From: Citrobacter enshiensis
Lineage (GTDB): Bacteria; Pseudomonadota; Gammaproteobacteria; Enterobacterales; Enterobacteriaceae
NCBI RefSeq assembly: GCF_029338175.1
Contig: NZ_CP119862.1
Span: 3,938,839 to 4,002,838, forward strand
Direction: 5' to 3'
DNA: 64,000 nucleotides
Shown: one piece after another, positions 1 to 10,042 of the stretch
Layout of the letters: each line of letters starts with the position of its first letter
Numbering within the stretch: position 1 is the stretch's first letter
Made by a program: the position numbers and the translations under genes
Notes under the pieces: model-generated
Seen by the model: only the letters and a program-made list of their open reading frames with translations
Database searches by the model: none
Told to the model about the DNA's origin: nothing

Positions 1-151
1 CCAACAGAAGCTCTACCGGCAGCCATTCCAGCGCCACGATACGCTGCAGATCGACTGAGGCGGCGCGCGCCTGCCCCATTTTCCAGAGCAACGGAGAAAG
101 CGCCATCGCGGTTAATAAGCGACGGCGAGAAAGAGGATATAACCCACTCAT
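1..151 (-). CDS. fhuD: Ferrichrome ABC transporter periplasmic binding protein FhuD (N-terminal part)
   Basis: Only the first 50 codons lie in the window; the gene runs off the left edge. The start is the ATG at 151, which overlaps the fhuC stop as TAATG, so the two are translationally coupled. The N-terminus carries a twin-arginine-type signal (SRRRLL followed by a hydrophobic stretch ending QARA), which fits E. coli FhuD. The following residues (VDLQRIVALEWLPVELLL) match the start of the mature protein as I recall it. FhuD captures hydroxamate siderophores such as ferrichrome in the periplasm and passes them to FhuB. It is the third gene of the fhuACDB operon; fhuB is outside the window. 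Confidence 0.93.
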   Translation of the reverse strand, partial: MSGLYPLSRRRLLTAMALSPLLWKMGQARAASVDLQRIVALEWLPVELLL

Positions 152-948
152 TAATAAACAAAACTCACAGGTGCGGCGCCCGCAGGGTGCGGTAAAATCC
201 CCATCGGGATGCCGTAAATCTGTTCCAGCGTTTCACCACGCATCAGTTCGGCAGGCGTTCCCTGCGCAATCATTTCACCGCCACGCAGCGCGACCAGATA
301 GTCGCAGTAGCGCGCAGCCATGTTGATATCATGAAGCACGGCAATCACGGTCAGGCCGCGCTGCTGGCTTAAACGGTGCACCAACGCCAGCACATCAACC
401 TGATGCGCAATATCCAGCGCCGAGGTGGGTTCATCAAGCAACAGGCAGCGACTATCCTGCGCCACCAGCATCGCTATCCATGCCCGCTGACGTTCGCCAC
501 CGGAAAGACTATCCACCAGCCGATGCGCCAACGGTTTTAAACCGACCAGCGCAATGGCTTCTTCCACTTTCTCTCTGTCGGCCACGCCAAAACGACCCAA
601 TGCGCCATGCCACGGATAACGCCCAATCGCGACTAGTTCACGCACCGTCATCCCTTCAGCCTGCGGCAACTGCTGGGGCAGGTAAGCGACTTTGCGCGCA
701 AACGCTTTACTGCTCCAGTTTTCGAGCGGCAGCTCATCCAACAGAATCTCACCTTCCGAAGGCGGCTGATGTCGCCCCAGCATTTTCAGCAGGGTGGATT
801 TACCTGAGCCGTTATGCCCGATAAGTCCGGTCACTTTGCCGACAGGAAAAGTAAGAGAAAGAGGATGCAGCAGCGTGCGCCCAGGCACGCGAAAGGAGAC
901 ACTGCGTAACGCAAACGTCGTGTCGGGATGGGTTGTGTTTTCCTGCAT
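151..948 (-). CDS. fhuC: Ferrichrome ABC transporter ATP-binding protein FhuC
   Basis: FhuC is the cytoplasmic ATPase that powers ferric hydroxamate import through FhuB. The sequence shows Walker A (GHNGSGKST), the Q-loop region (YLPQQLP), the ABC signature LSGGERQR, Walker B (CLLLDEP) and the H-loop (LHDIN). I chose the ATG at 948, which gives 265 residues, the E. coli FhuC length; the upstream in-frame TTG at 957 adds three residues without homology. It lies 48 bp downstream of fhuA and overlaps fhuD by one base, so it is a middle gene of the Fur-controlled fhu operon. Identification is secure. Confidence 0.96.
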   Translation of the reverse strand: MQENTTHPDTTFALRSVSFRVPGRTLLHPLSLTFPVGKVTGLIGHNGSGKSTLLKMLGRHQPPSEGEILLDELPLENWSSKAFARKVAYLPQQLPQAEGMTVRELVAIGRYPWHGALGRFGVADREKVEEAIALVGLKPLAHRLVDSLSGGERQRAWIAMLVAQDSRCLLLDEPTSALDIAHQVDVLALVHRLSQQRGLTVIAVLHDINMAARYCDYLVALRGGEMIAQGTPAELMRGETLEQIYGIPMGILPHPAGAAPVSFVY

Positions 949-967
949 AGCGGCCAACTTGTATAGC

Positions 968-987
968 GGGCACGGAAAGCCGTGCCC
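968..987 (-). repeat. Stem-loop in the fhuA–fhuC gap
   Basis: A perfect 8-bp GC-rich inverted repeat (GGGCACGG, 4-base loop AAAG, CCGTGCCC) fills much of the 48-bp gap between the fhuA stop and the fhuC start. It has no uridine run. It could be an mRNA-stabilising or partly terminating hairpin that sets the ratio of outer-membrane receptor to ABC transporter; this is inference. Confidence 0.5.
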
Positions 988-996
988 TAAGAGAAA

Positions 997-3240
997 TTAG
1001 AAACGGAAGGTTGCGGTTGCAACAACCTGACGTTCCGCGCCCCAGAAGCAACCATACGTGTTGAAGCAGCTGGCAACGTATTCACGATCAAGCAGGTTGT
1101 TGACGTGGAGCGCCACGTTGGAACCCGCCATACCCACGCGAGCCAGGTCGTAGCGTACTAACGCATCCATAACGGCATAACTCCCCACTTTAAAGGAGTT
1201 TGCCGGGTCACCATAGCTTGAGCTGCTAAAACGTCCCCCGGTACCCAGCGTCAGACCAGACAATGCGCCATCATAAAAGGTGTAATCCCCCCACAGTGAC
1301 GCCATGTGTTCCGGCACCTGTGCAGGCGTGTTGCCTTTGTATTTGGTGTCTGTCGTGTATTCAACATCGGTATAGGTGTATGAACCGACGATGTTGACAC
1401 TCGCTGACAGCGCCGCTTTCGCTTCGATCTCAACGCCACGCGCACGAATCTCACCACCGTCAACCGAGAAGAATGAACCCGACGGGTCAGCCATCAGGTT
1501 GTTGGTTTTCGTCAGTTGATACAGGGCACCGGTAATCACGATCGGGCGATCTTTCGGTACATACTTCACGCCGACTTCGTACTGTTTGCCTTTTGAAGGG
1601 GCAAACAGATTGCCTTGCGCATCAGTCTGTGAAGACGGTTCAAACGATTCGCTATAACTGAAGTAAGGTGTCACACCGTTATCGAACAGGTAGTTTACAC
1701 CGCCACGCCAGGTGAACTGGTTGTCATCACGCTCAGAGGTCGTTCCGGAAACGCGGTTGAACGACTCCTGATCGGCCCAGTCATAACGACCGCCCAATGT
1801 TACCAGAACTTTATCCCACTGAGCCTGATCCTGAATATACAAACCCGTCTGTTTCTGCTTGTTCAGCACCTGATAAGGACCAGAGGTGGCCGGATCTTTC
1901 GAATTAAAATCGAAGTCGCCGTTCACCGGATTGTACAGGTTCAGCAGCGGAACAGAGTCGTCATAACCGAACCAGGAGTTGATGTCATTACGCATACGCA
2001 TAAAGTCAACACCAGTCAGCAGGACATGATCGACGTCGCCGGTCGCGAAGTTGCTCTGCAACTGGGTATCAACAGCGAAGTTCTGTAATTTCTCATCATC
2101 AACAACGTACTTACGCGCGAGGTAGTGGCCTTTGTCTGCCGGTGCCAGCGCCGCACATTGTTTGCTGCCCGCGTTCGCAGGGTCGGAGCAGACGCCATAG
2201 CCGTAGACACTGTTTTGCGAGGTTTTATTTTCCGCAAAGCGCAGGTTCTGACGCACGGTAAAGGTGTCGTTAAATTCGTGATCGAAGCTGTAGCCAACCA
2301 TTTTCTCGTTACGAGAGTAGGTATTGTTGTCAGCACCTTCGTTGAAATCGGTAGGCAGACGTTTACCGTTAGGCAATTCAGACACGGTCCCCTCTTTTGG
2401 CAACCAGCCGTAGTAACCGGTCTCCGGCTCGTTCTGGAAGTAAGAGAGGAAAGTGAAGTTGGTCTTGTCATCCGGACGCCAGGAGAAAGACGGCGCGATG
2501 GTATAGCGCTGCTCTTCCGCGCCCTGCTGCTGCGCATCGGCGGAACGCGCCAGGCCGGTTAAACGATAGGAGTAAACGCCATCGTCATCCAGCGCATCGC
2601 TGAAGTCAAACCCGGTCTGGAACAGGTTGTCGGTGCCCATTTTAAACTGAACTTCTTTCAGGGGCTCCGTGGTTGGACGCTTGCTGACCATGTTCAGTAA
2701 GCCGCCCGGGTTGCTCTTTCCGTACAGAACGGAAACCGGACCGCGCATCACTTCCGCGCGCTCCAGCATATAGGGGTCGATCACCGCATCGTTGTAGAAG
2801 TTACCCTGCATCTTCAGGCCATTCAGATAGTTATTCTGGCTTTGGCCATCGGCTGCGAAACCGCGGATAATCAGGTAGTCATAGGTGTTGGACGCGCCAC
2901 GGGTGCCCACGGCAACGCCAGGCGTGTAGCTGAGCGCCTCTTTTACAGATTTAGGCTGATGCAGCGCCATCTCTTCGGCGGTCACCACGGAAATAGACTG
3001 AGGCGTCTTTTCAATCGGGGTATCCGTTTTGGTCGCCGTAGCGGACTGTCGTGCTGCGATGGTGGCTGCAGGCCCCCATGCGCTTTCTTGCGGAGCAGGT
3101 GCGGCAGTAACAGTAATGGTTTCTTCTTTCGGTTGAACCGCTGCCTGTGCATAGACAGACATGCCGCTAACCGCTGTGGCTACTACGACTGCGATTTTAC
3201 GCAGCGAGTAGGTTGGCTGAGCAGTTTTGAAACGCGCCAT
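997..3240 (-). CDS. fhuA: Ferrichrome outer-membrane TonB-dependent receptor FhuA
   Basis: FhuA is a 22-strand outer-membrane barrel with an N-terminal plug that takes up ferrichrome using TonB energy. In E. coli it is also the receptor for phages T1, T5 and phi80, colicin M and microcin J25. The ATG at 3240 gives 747 residues with a signal peptide of about 33 residues (cleaved after SVYAQA) and a TonB box (ETITVTA) close behind. The plug (about residues 50–190) and barrel follow, and the protein ends with aromatic Phe (ATATFRF), as outer-membrane barrels do. A further in-frame start at 3303 would add 21 residues ahead of the signal peptide and is rejected. Loop substitutions relative to E. 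coli could alter phage and colicin sensitivity. First gene of the fhu operon. Confidence 0.96.
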   Translation of the reverse strand: MARFKTAQPTYSLRKIAVVVATAVSGMSVYAQAAVQPKEETITVTAAPAPQESAWGPAATIAARQSATATKTDTPIEKTPQSISVVTAEEMALHQPKSVKEALSYTPGVAVGTRGASNTYDYLIIRGFAADGQSQNNYLNGLKMQGNFYNDAVIDPYMLERAEVMRGPVSVLYGKSNPGGLLNMVSKRPTTEPLKEVQFKMGTDNLFQTGFDFSDALDDDGVYSYRLTGLARSADAQQQGAEEQRYTIAPSFSWRPDDKTNFTFLSYFQNEPETGYYGWLPKEGTVSELPNGKRLPTDFNEGADNNTYSRNEKMVGYSFDHEFNDTFTVRQNLRFAENKTSQNSVYGYGVCSDPANAGSKQCAALAPADKGHYLARKYVVDDEKLQNFAVDTQLQSNFATGDVDHVLLTGVDFMRMRNDINSWFGYDDSVPLLNLYNPVNGDFDFNSKDPATSGPYQVLNKQKQTGLYIQDQAQWDKVLVTLGGRYDWADQESFNRVSGTTSERDDNQFTWRGGVNYLFDNGVTPYFSYSESFEPSSQTDAQGNLFAPSKGKQYEVGVKYVPKDRPIVITGALYQLTKTNNLMADPSGSFFSVDGGEIRARGVEIEAKAALSASVNIVGSYTYTDVEYTTDTKYKGNTPAQVPEHMASLWGDYTFYDGALSGLTLGTGGRFSSSSYGDPANSFKVGSYAVMDALVRYDLARVGMAGSNVALHVNNLLDREYVASCFNTYGCFWGAERQVVATATFRF

Positions 3241-3262
3241 TGGTATATCTCTGATGAAAAGT

Positions 3263-3296
3263 GAATGATAACGTAAACGAGAATTATTATTATGCC
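3263..3296 (-). promoter_or_regulatory. Fur-box-like operator of fhuA
   Basis: Just upstream of fhuA lies an AT-rich stretch containing CGAGAATTATTATTA (3278–3292, written on the plus strand). It matches 11 of 14 defined positions of the 7-1-7 Fur consensus TGATAATnATTATCA, and TGATAA occurs again at about 3266–3271. Overlapping Fur sites are the known arrangement at E. coli fhuA, so iron repression by Fur is expected. Confidence 0.7.
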
Positions 3297-3428
3297 GCAG
3301 CATAATATTCGAAATACTGGCGAGATCGCAAGCGATACGCGACCCTAAGAAAACTGAGGGGTTAAGAAATAACCAGATGAAAAGAAGGGGTTAATAAATC
3401 AGGCGATATCGCCTTGCCGTGCGGCAAA

Positions 3429-3453
3429 GAAAAAACCCGCCGAAGCGGGTTTT
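3429..3453 (-). terminator. Rho-independent terminator after mrcB
   Basis: AAAACCCGC, a 4-base loop (CGAA) and GCGGGTTTT form a perfect stem. Read on the minus strand it is followed by a T-run (TTTTTTCTTTG), eight bases downstream of the mrcB stop codon. Confidence 0.85.
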
Positions 3454-3460
3454 AGGAGCC

Positions 3461-5992
3461 TTAATTACTGCCAAACATATCCTTTATCCAGCCTGCTACG
3501 CCGTCACCGTCTTTCTTCTCCTGCTGCGGCGGTTGCTGTTGTTGCTGCTGCGGTTGAGAGGACTGGTCAAACGGATTGCCCGTTTGCGGTTGTTGCATCA
3601 TCTCGCCCTGCTGGCACAGCGCATCCGGATCGGTGGTCCAGACCGGAAGCGTACGCATTCCGCCGCCGCACACAAAGTTGCCGTCGTAATCCACGCCCAT
3701 ATCCACAATGTCTTCCGGCGGTGTTAGCACCAGCGGAGTTGGCGTCTGGTTGGCCAGGTAACGCTGATAAATCGACATCGCACCGCTGGCGCCGTACAGT
3801 TTAGTTGGCTGGTTATTATCACGGCCCACCCAGGTAATCGTGACCTGGCTACCGTCAATACCGGCAAACCAGGTATCCACGTTATTGTTGGTGGTCCCGG
3901 TTTTACCGGCCAAATGCAGTCCCGGATATTTCGCGCCCAGCTGACGTCCGGTACCACGCTGTATAACCTGCTGCATGGTCCACAGCGTCATATAGGCCGC
4001 CTGCGCCGGAACCGCGCGTTCCGCCTGCGGGAAGCTCTGATAGAGCACCGAGCCATCTTCAGCAATCACCGAACGTAACGCCGACAACGGCGCACGGTTG
4101 CCGCCGCTGGCGATCGTCTGGAATGCTTGCGCGACTTCGATTGGCGTCAGGTTCAACGCCCCAAGCAGCATCGCCGGCACCGGATTAAGCTGATCTTTCG
4201 GCGCGCCCAGCTTCAGCCAGGTATCGGTGACGGCAGGCAGTCCCAGCGCCATCCCCAGATTTACCGTCGGCACGTTCATTGAACGCGTCAGCGCATCCAC
4301 CAACATCACTTTACCGCTCTCGCTGTAGCGACGGTCATCGTTCTGCGGCGACCAGACCTGGCCGTTTGGCTGACGCAGGGCAATCGGCGCATCGGCAATC
4401 CAGGTATTGAGACGATACAGTTTCGGCTGACTGAGCGCGGTCAGGTAGGTCGCCGGTTTCGCCAGCGAGCCAATGGAACGGCGCGCCTGCATTGCACGGT
4501 TATAACCGGCAAACTGCGGTTCCGCCCCGCCGACCATCGCACGCACTTCGCCACTGAAGCGGTCAACCACCACAATGGCGGTTTCCAGATCGCTGAGTTT
4601 ACGTTGTTTCTTCAGTACCGGAATCCCCTCAACGGCGGCTTTCTCAGCGGCATCCTGCGCCACAGAGTCAAACGTCGTGAAGATTTTCACCCCGGAGAGA
4701 TCTTTAACCTTGTCACCCAGCTTCGCCTGTAGCTCCTGACGCACCATCTGCATGAACGCCGGTTGCGGAGAGATCACCCCACCGCGCGGCTGCACGCCCA
4801 ATGGACGCGCGCTCAGCATTTCGTAAAGTTCCTGGTCGATGATCTGCTGTTGCTGCAGCAGACGTAATACCAGGTTACGACGCTCCAGCGCCAGTTTCGG
4901 GTTACGCCACGGGTTATAGATGGACGCCCCTTTCACCATCCCCACCAGCAAGGCCTGCTGATCAAGACTCAGTTCCTCAACCGGACGACCAAAATAGTAC
5001 AAACTCGCCAGCGGGAAGCCGCGAATTTCATTGTCGCCGCTCTGACCGAGGTACACTTCGTTCATGTACAGCTCGAGAATGCGGTCTTTGCTGTAACGCG
5101 CATCCATCAGCAGCGCCATGTAGGCTTCGTTGGCTTTACGCCAGTAGGAACGTTCGCTGGAGAGGAAGAGGTTTTTTACCAGCTGCTGAGTCAGCGTACT
5201 CGCCCCTTGTACCGTCCGTCCGGCCGTCAGGTTCGCCAGCACCGCGCGCCCGATGGAATACAGGCTGACACCATCATGCTCATAGAAGTGGCGGTCTTCG
5301 GTCGCTAACAGCGTATCCACCAGCAGATCCGGGAAGCCGTTGCGCGGTACAAACAGACGCTGTTCGCCGTTCGGTGAAGAGAGCATGGTGATCAGGCGCG
5401 GATCGAGACGGAAGAAACCGAACTGGCGGTTGTTGTCCATGTTCTCGATGGTGTCGAGATGATCGCCATCAAACGTCAAACGCGCCCGTACCTGCCCTTC
5501 TTTGCTATCCGGGAAGTCAAACGGACGACGAATCATCTCAATGCTGTTCGCCTGTACGGTGAACTCGCCAGGGCGCGTCATTTTCGACACCTGACGATAC
5601 TGGGTCGCTTCCAGCAACTTCACCATTTCGTTTTTGCTGACCGGCATTTCCGGCTCAAGGTTTACCATGCGGCCATAGACCGCCGCGGGCAACTGCCAGA
5701 CTTTGCCATCAATACGGCTACGGATTTTTTGATCCAGATAGACGCCGTAAATGGCAATCAGCACTACAAAAACAATCGACAGTTTTAGCAGCAGCCAGAC
5801 CCAGCCGCGCTTACCACGAGGCTTACCGCCTTTGCCTTTACCCTTACGCGGCATCGGTTCTTCATCCTCATAGTCATCATCATAATCGTCGTCATACTCT
5901 TCATCTCTGAGTCGACGACGGCTCACCTTTTGTTTCACCGGACGCGTCGGTTTCCCTTTACGCCCGATTGGCTCGCGGTCATTCCCCGCCAT
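3461..5992 (-). CDS. mrcB: Penicillin-binding protein 1b, bifunctional glycosyltransferase/transpeptidase
   Basis: PBP1b polymerises lipid II and cross-links peptidoglycan; in E. coli it is activated by the lipoprotein LpoB. The ATG at 5992 has a good GGAG ribosome site 8 bases upstream and gives 843 residues (E. coli 844). The order is: a charged cytoplasmic tail rich in D, E and K; a membrane segment at about 64–86; the UB2H region at about 108–200; a GT51 domain with catalytic Glu232 in [12 protein letters not shown]; and a transpeptidase domain with SLAK (Ser509), SMN and KTGTT motifs. The C-terminus is a Gln/Pro-rich tail that contains a run of Gln. An internal Met at 47 corresponds to the start of the shorter E. 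coli gamma form. Confidence 0.97.
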   Translation of the reverse strand: MAGNDREPIGRKGKPTRPVKQKVSRRRLRDEEYDDDYDDDYEDEEPMPRKGKGKGGKPRGKRGWVWLLLKLSIVFVVLIAIYGVYLDQKIRSRIDGKVWQLPAAVYGRMVNLEPEMPVSKNEMVKLLEATQYRQVSKMTRPGEFTVQANSIEMIRRPFDFPDSKEGQVRARLTFDGDHLDTIENMDNNRQFGFFRLDPRLITMLSSPNGEQRLFVPRNGFPDLLVDTLLATEDRHFYEHDGVSLYSIGRAVLANLTAGRTVQGASTLTQQLVKNLFLSSERSYWRKANEAYMALLMDARYSKDRILELYMNEVYLGQSGDNEIRGFPLASLYYFGRPVEELSLDQQALLVGMVKGASIYNPWRNPKLALERRNLVLRLLQQQQIIDQELYEMLSARPLGVQPRGGVISPQPAFMQMVRQELQAKLGDKVKDLSGVKIFTTFDSVAQDAAEKAAVEGIPVLKKQRKLSDLETAIVVVDRFSGEVRAMVGGAEPQFAGYNRAMQARRSIGSLAKPATYLTALSQPKLYRLNTWIADAPIALRQPNGQVWSPQNDDRRYSESGKVMLVDALTRSMNVPTVNLGMALGLPAVTDTWLKLGAPKDQLNPVPAMLLGALNLTPIEVAQAFQTIASGGNRAPLSALRSVIAEDGSVLYQSFPQAERAVPAQAAYMTLWTMQQVIQRGTGRQLGAKYPGLHLAGKTGTTNNNVDTWFAGIDGSQVTITWVGRDNNQPTKLYGASGAMSIYQRYLANQTPTPLVLTPPEDIVDMGVDYDGNFVCGGGMRTLPVWTTDPDALCQQGEMMQQPQTGNPFDQSSQPQQQQQQPPQQEKKDGDGVAGWIKDMFGSN

Positions 5993-6086
5993 GCTTTTTC
6001 TCCGCAACGTTCAGGCGCAAAGGCCTGATTCTCTGTTCTTCCGCCAGAGGACAGAAGAAGAAATCTCTCAATTTTTGCCGCTCTTG

Positions 6087-6108
6087 TGCCGGATGGCATC
6101 CGGTCTAC
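6087..6108. repeat. REP-like palindromic fragment
   Basis: GCCGGATGGCATCCGGTCTAC, in the gap between hrpB and mrcB, resembles a short enterobacterial REP unit (GCCGGATGGC… CCGGCCTAC) with its loop region reduced. A single unit without a partner. Confidence 0.45.
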
Positions 6109-6113
6109 AAATA

Positions 6114-8543
6114 CTACGAATACTTTTTGGTGCGCCGCGTCGGCGCGGTATTCGCCGGATCGTCCGGCCACACATGTTTGGGATAGCGTCCTTTCATCTC
6201 CTTTTGCACCTCACGGTAGGCGCCCTGCCAGAACGCGCTTAAATCCCGCGTGATTTGCAGCGGTCGCTGCGCCGGTGATAATAACTCCAGCACCAGCGGA
6301 ACGCGCCCCTGAGCAATAGTAGGTGTTTGCGCTTCCCCAAACATCTCCTGCATTCTGACGGCCAGCGCAGGCGGGTTATCGTCATGATAGCGAATGGCTA
6401 TCCGGCTTCCCGTCGGCACAGTGTAATGCGCAGGCAGTTCACTATCCAGACGTTGCAGCATAGACCAGTCCAGTAAACTGCGTAACGCCAGACCGACATT
6501 CACTGCTTTCAGCCCACGCAGAGAGTGCACACCGGTCATCTGCGGCAGTAACCAGGACTCCAGGCTAGCCAGCAAAGAGGCCTCATCCACGACAGGCCAC
6601 GCGTACTCCGGCAGCCATTTTGCCGCGCAGTGCAAACGCAGCCGTAGCTGCTCTGCTTCCGGCGTCCAGTTGAGCACACTTAAGCCTTTATCGCGAATGC
6701 CATTCAGCATCGCCTGATGCAGTTCGTCTTCAGAAGGTTTGGCAAGCGGCTGAACTTTTACCGTCAGTTGCCCAATACGCAACCGTCGTAGCGCTTTCAG
6801 CGTGCCTTGCGCGTCATCCCACTCAACCGTGTCGGATTGCTGTAAAAGTGTGGGGCACGCCTGAATAAGCGCATCGATCTCCAGCGGCAGCGCCAGCAAA
6901 ATACGCGCATCCGGTGAGGCGCTCCCTTGTAACAAGAGCGGCGCAATCAGCCACTCATGGCGACCCAGCGCGTCATCGGCATCCAGTTTTGCCCCCATCC
7001 CGTTCGCCAGTTGGTAGCGTCCGTCCAGCCCTCGCCGACGCGCAATGCGATCGGCAAATGCGTGGGCAAGCAACGGGGCTATCAGACGGCTGTCCGGTTC
7101 CGTGGCGCGCACGTTGAGGCGTTTCAGAAGTTGCTGACTGCGCTGCTGCCAGCCAGGATGATGACGTGAAAACGCGACGCTTAAATCGCTGCTCCCTCCC
7201 CGCGGCGGCTCTTCAAGTATCGCCGCGAGCTTCGCCGCCGTTGCAGCTTCACTGCTGTTGCTGGCGCTAACCAGCATCGCCGCCAGTCGGGGATCGTTGC
7301 CGAGCGCCGCCATTTTTTGACCGGTTGCGCTCAGGCGATCGCCCTCGAGCGCGTTCAGCATCTGTAACAGCCGCTTAGCCGCCAGCAGATGGGTCGCAGG
7401 CGGAAGATCTAACCAGGTGAGCTGGGCGGGATCGTGGCATCCCCATTGCAACAGCTCCATCAGCACGCCCGACAGATCGCTTTGCAAAATCTCCGGCTCG
7501 CTTTGCGCCGCCGCTCTCTGTGCCTGATCTTTAGGCAGTAGGTGAAGACAGATACCGGGTTCCAGTCGCCCCGCACGTCCCGCCCGCTGCGTCATGGAGG
7601 CCTGACTGACGCGCTGGGTAATCAGGCGCGTCAGCCCCGTTCGCGGGTCAAAACGCGCCACGCGCTCCTGCGCGCTGTCCACCACCAGACGGATCCCTTC
7701 GATCGTTAAACTGGTTTCGGCAATATTGGTTGCCAGCACCACTTTGCGCATACCAGTCGGCGCGGGCAAAATGGCTTTCCGCTGATCATCCAACGACAAT
7801 GCTCCGTAGAGCGGGCACAGCAGAACATCGCTCCCCACGCGTGACGTCAGGTGTTCCTGTACGCGTTGGATCTCCCCTACGCCGGGTAAAAACAGCAGCA
7901 ACGATCCCGACTCGCTGCGCAGTAAATCCGCCGTGGCAATGGCCACTGCCTCATCAAAACGCAGTTGAGCCGCCAGTGGCTGGTATCGGCGCTCGACAGG
8001 AAAAGCGCGCCCTTCGGAGACCACCACCGGCGCATCCGGCAGCAGCTGTTGTAAGCGGTCGTTATCCAGCGTCGCGGACATGATCAGCAGTTTTAAATCG
8101 TCGCGCAGTCCCTGCTGCACATCCAATAGCAACGCCAGCGCCAGGTCAGCCTGCACACTGCGCTCGTGAAATTCATCGAGGATCACCATCCCTACGCCGT
8201 TAAGCTCCGGGTCGCGTTGGATCATTCTTGTCAGCACGCCTTCGGTGACCACTTCAAGCCGCGTCTGCGGCCCCACGCAGCTTTGCGCCCGCATCCGGTA
8301 GCCGACCGTTTCACCGGTTTTTTCGTTCAGGAGTTCCGCCAGTCGCTGCGCCACATTGCGCGCCGCCAGACGGCGTGGTTCCAGCAGGATAATCCGCCCC
8401 TGGATGTCTTTATGCGTCAGGAACTGCAGCGGTAGCCAGGTTGATTTCCCGGCACCGGTCGGCGCGGTCAGTAAGACCTGGGGGGCGCTATCAAGGGCAG
8501 TGAGCAGTTCAGGCAGTACGGCGGCAACAGGCAACGACGTCAC
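6114..8543 (-). CDS. hrpB: ATP-dependent RNA helicase HrpB (DEAH-box type)
   Basis: A superfamily 2 helicase of the DExH group; its physiological RNA target in enterics is poorly defined. It shows Walker A (APTGAGKST), a DEFH box (LDEFHERS), motif III SAT, and the C-terminal helicase motifs (TNIAETSLTI, QRAGRAGR), followed by HA2-like and HrpB-specific C-terminal domains. I chose the GTG at 8543: it has a GGAG site (TGGAGTCATTTGTG) and gives 809 residues, the E. coli length. The upstream in-frame ATG at 8588 would add 15 residues. Divergent from thpR, with a 73-bp gap. Confidence 0.94.
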   Translation of the reverse strand: MTSLPVAAVLPELLTALDSAPQVLLTAPTGAGKSTWLPLQFLTHKDIQGRIILLEPRRLAARNVAQRLAELLNEKTGETVGYRMRAQSCVGPQTRLEVVTEGVLTRMIQRDPELNGVGMVILDEFHERSVQADLALALLLDVQQGLRDDLKLLIMSATLDNDRLQQLLPDAPVVVSEGRAFPVERRYQPLAAQLRFDEAVAIATADLLRSESGSLLLFLPGVGEIQRVQEHLTSRVGSDVLLCPLYGALSLDDQRKAILPAPTGMRKVVLATNIAETSLTIEGIRLVVDSAQERVARFDPRTGLTRLITQRVSQASMTQRAGRAGRLEPGICLHLLPKDQAQRAAAQSEPEILQSDLSGVLMELLQWGCHDPAQLTWLDLPPATHLLAAKRLLQMLNALEGDRLSATGQKMAALGNDPRLAAMLVSASNSSEAATAAKLAAILEEPPRGGSSDLSVAFSRHHPGWQQRSQQLLKRLNVRATEPDSRLIAPLLAHAFADRIARRRGLDGRYQLANGMGAKLDADDALGRHEWLIAPLLLQGSASPDARILLALPLEIDALIQACPTLLQQSDTVEWDDAQGTLKALRRLRIGQLTVKVQPLAKPSEDELHQAMLNGIRDKGLSVLNWTPEAEQLRLRLHCAAKWLPEYAWPVVDEASLLASLESWLLPQMTGVHSLRGLKAVNVGLALRSLLDWSMLQRLDSELPAHYTVPTGSRIAIRYHDDNPPALAVRMQEMFGEAQTPTIAQGRVPLVLELLSPAQRPLQITRDLSAFWQGAYREVQKEMKGRYPKHVWPDDPANTAPTRRTKKYS

Positions 8544-8616
8544 AAATGACTCCAGAGGGTTAACTTTCTTCGCGCTGCATTGTAGCATCGCGTTAATTCA
8601 TAACCGAGTACCCATC

Positions 8617-9147
8617 ATGACTGAGCCAAAACGGCTGTTCTTTGCGATTGAATTGCCCGGCCCTGTTCGTGAGCAAATTATCACCTGGCGCGCCGCCCAT
8701 TTTGCCCCTGAGGATGGTCGCCCGCTGGCCAGTGCAAATCTGCATCTGACGCTGGCCTTTCTGGGCGAGGTAAGCCCGGATAAACAACAGGCGCTGTCAC
8801 AGCTTGCCGGACGCATTCGTCAACCGGGGTTTACGCTCAAACTGGATGACGCGGGCCAGTGGCTACGTTCGCGCGTCGTCTGGCTGGGAATGCGCCAGCC
8901 GCCGCGGGGACTGCTGCAGCTGGCCAACATGCTGCGGGCGCAGGCTGCGCGTAGCGGCTGTTATCAAAGTCCTCAACCTTTTCACCCGCATATCACCCTG
9001 CTGCGCGACGCCAGTCATGCTGTGGCGATTCCGCCGCCAGGTTTTTGCTGGTCGTTTCCGGTGACAGAATTTTCCCTTTATGCCTCTTCGTTCGAGCGAG
9101 GACGTACACGATACTCCGCACTACAACGCTGGACGCTTGCCGAATAA
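8617..9147 (+). CDS. thpR: RNA 2',3'-cyclic phosphodiesterase ThpR (LigT family)
   Basis: A member of the 2H phosphoesterase superfamily that opens 2',3'-cyclic phosphates and ligates 2'-5' RNA ends in vitro. Both signature HxT motifs are present: HLTLAFLG (His43) and HITLLR (His125). The ATG at 8617 ([14 protein letters not shown]) gives 176 residues, the same as E. coli. In-frame codons extend upstream into the hrpB start region but lack homology. It sits 13 bp ahead of sfsA, so the two are probably co-transcribed. Confidence 0.94.
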   Translation: MTEPKRLFFAIELPGPVREQIITWRAAHFAPEDGRPLASANLHLTLAFLGEVSPDKQQALSQLAGRIRQPGFTLKLDDAGQWLRSRVVWLGMRQPPRGLLQLANMLRAQAARSGCYQSPQPFHPHITLLRDASHAVAIPPPGFCWSFPVTEFSLYASSFERGRTRYSALQRWTLAE

Positions 9148-9160
9148 CCAAGGAAATCAG

Positions 9161-9865
9161 ATGAAATTCTCTCCCCCTTTACAGCGCGCGACGCTGATTC
9201 AGCGCTATAAGCGTTTTTTAGCCGATGTGATCACGCCAGACGGCGCCGAATTAACGTTACATTGCCCTAATACAGGGGCAATGACCGGCTGTGCGACAGC
9301 TGGCGATACCGTTTGGTATTCGGCGTCAGAAAATACGAAACGAAAATATCCTCATACCTGGGAATTAACTGAAACTCAGTCCGGGGCATTCATTTGCGTT
9401 AATACACTGTGGGCAAACAGATTAACGAAAGAGGCAATAGAAAATAACCACCTGCCGGAATTGTCAGGCTACAGTGTATTGAAAAGCGAAGTAAAATACG
9501 GCGTCGAACGTAGCCGTATTGATTTTATGTTACAGGCAGATTCCCGACCCGACTGCTATATTGAAGTAAAATCGGTTACGTTGGCGGAAGAAGAGCAGGG
9601 TTATTTTCCCGATGCCGTTACTGAACGAGGTCAGAAACATCTTCGGGAACTGATGAGCGTAGCGGCTGCGGGCCATCGCGCGGTGGTATTATTTGCGGTG
9701 CTGCACACAGCCATTACTCGGTTTTCACCCGCGCGGCATATCGATGCAAAATATGCGCGACTCCTGATTGAAGCACAACAAAAGGGGGTAGAAATTCTGG
9801 TTTATAAAGCGGAACTTTCTGCCGAAGGCATGACTCTTAAGGAACCGTTGCCCATCACATTGTAG
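9161..9865 (+). CDS. sfsA: Sugar fermentation stimulation protein SfsA
   Basis: The 234-residue protein matches the E. coli SfsA length. The start ATG at 9161 follows an AAGGA site. Genetics in E. coli linked SfsA to stimulation of maltose genes through DNA binding, but the fold contains a nuclease-like core, with acidic/basic residues in RSRIDFMLQ and [10 protein letters not shown] reminiscent of PD-(D/E)xK enzymes; the true biochemical role is not settled. It lies between thpR and dksA, as in E. coli. Its codon use looks more AT-rich than that of its neighbours, with many AAA, TTA and GAA codons. Confidence 0.93.
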   Translation: MKFSPPLQRATLIQRYKRFLADVITPDGAELTLHCPNTGAMTGCATAGDTVWYSASENTKRKYPHTWELTETQSGAFICVNTLWANRLTKEAIENNHLPELSGYSVLKSEVKYGVERSRIDFMLQADSRPDCYIEVKSVTLAEEEQGYFPDAVTERGQKHLRELMSVAAAGHRAVVLFAVLHTAITRFSPARHIDAKYARLLIEAQQKGVEILVYKAELSAEGMTLKEPLPITL

Positions 9866-10042
9866 TGGTAAAAACAACTGGTTAATTAGTATTCTGGCCG
9901 CGTGCGCAAATACGCTTTTCCTCACAGGGTTGTCAAGTGTTAGGTATAGATAATTGCTATCCGGAAAAGCATCTGCTATTTATAGCGACCTGATTTTTCC
10001 CCCGAACATGGGGATCGATAGTGCGTGTTAAGGAGAAGCAAC

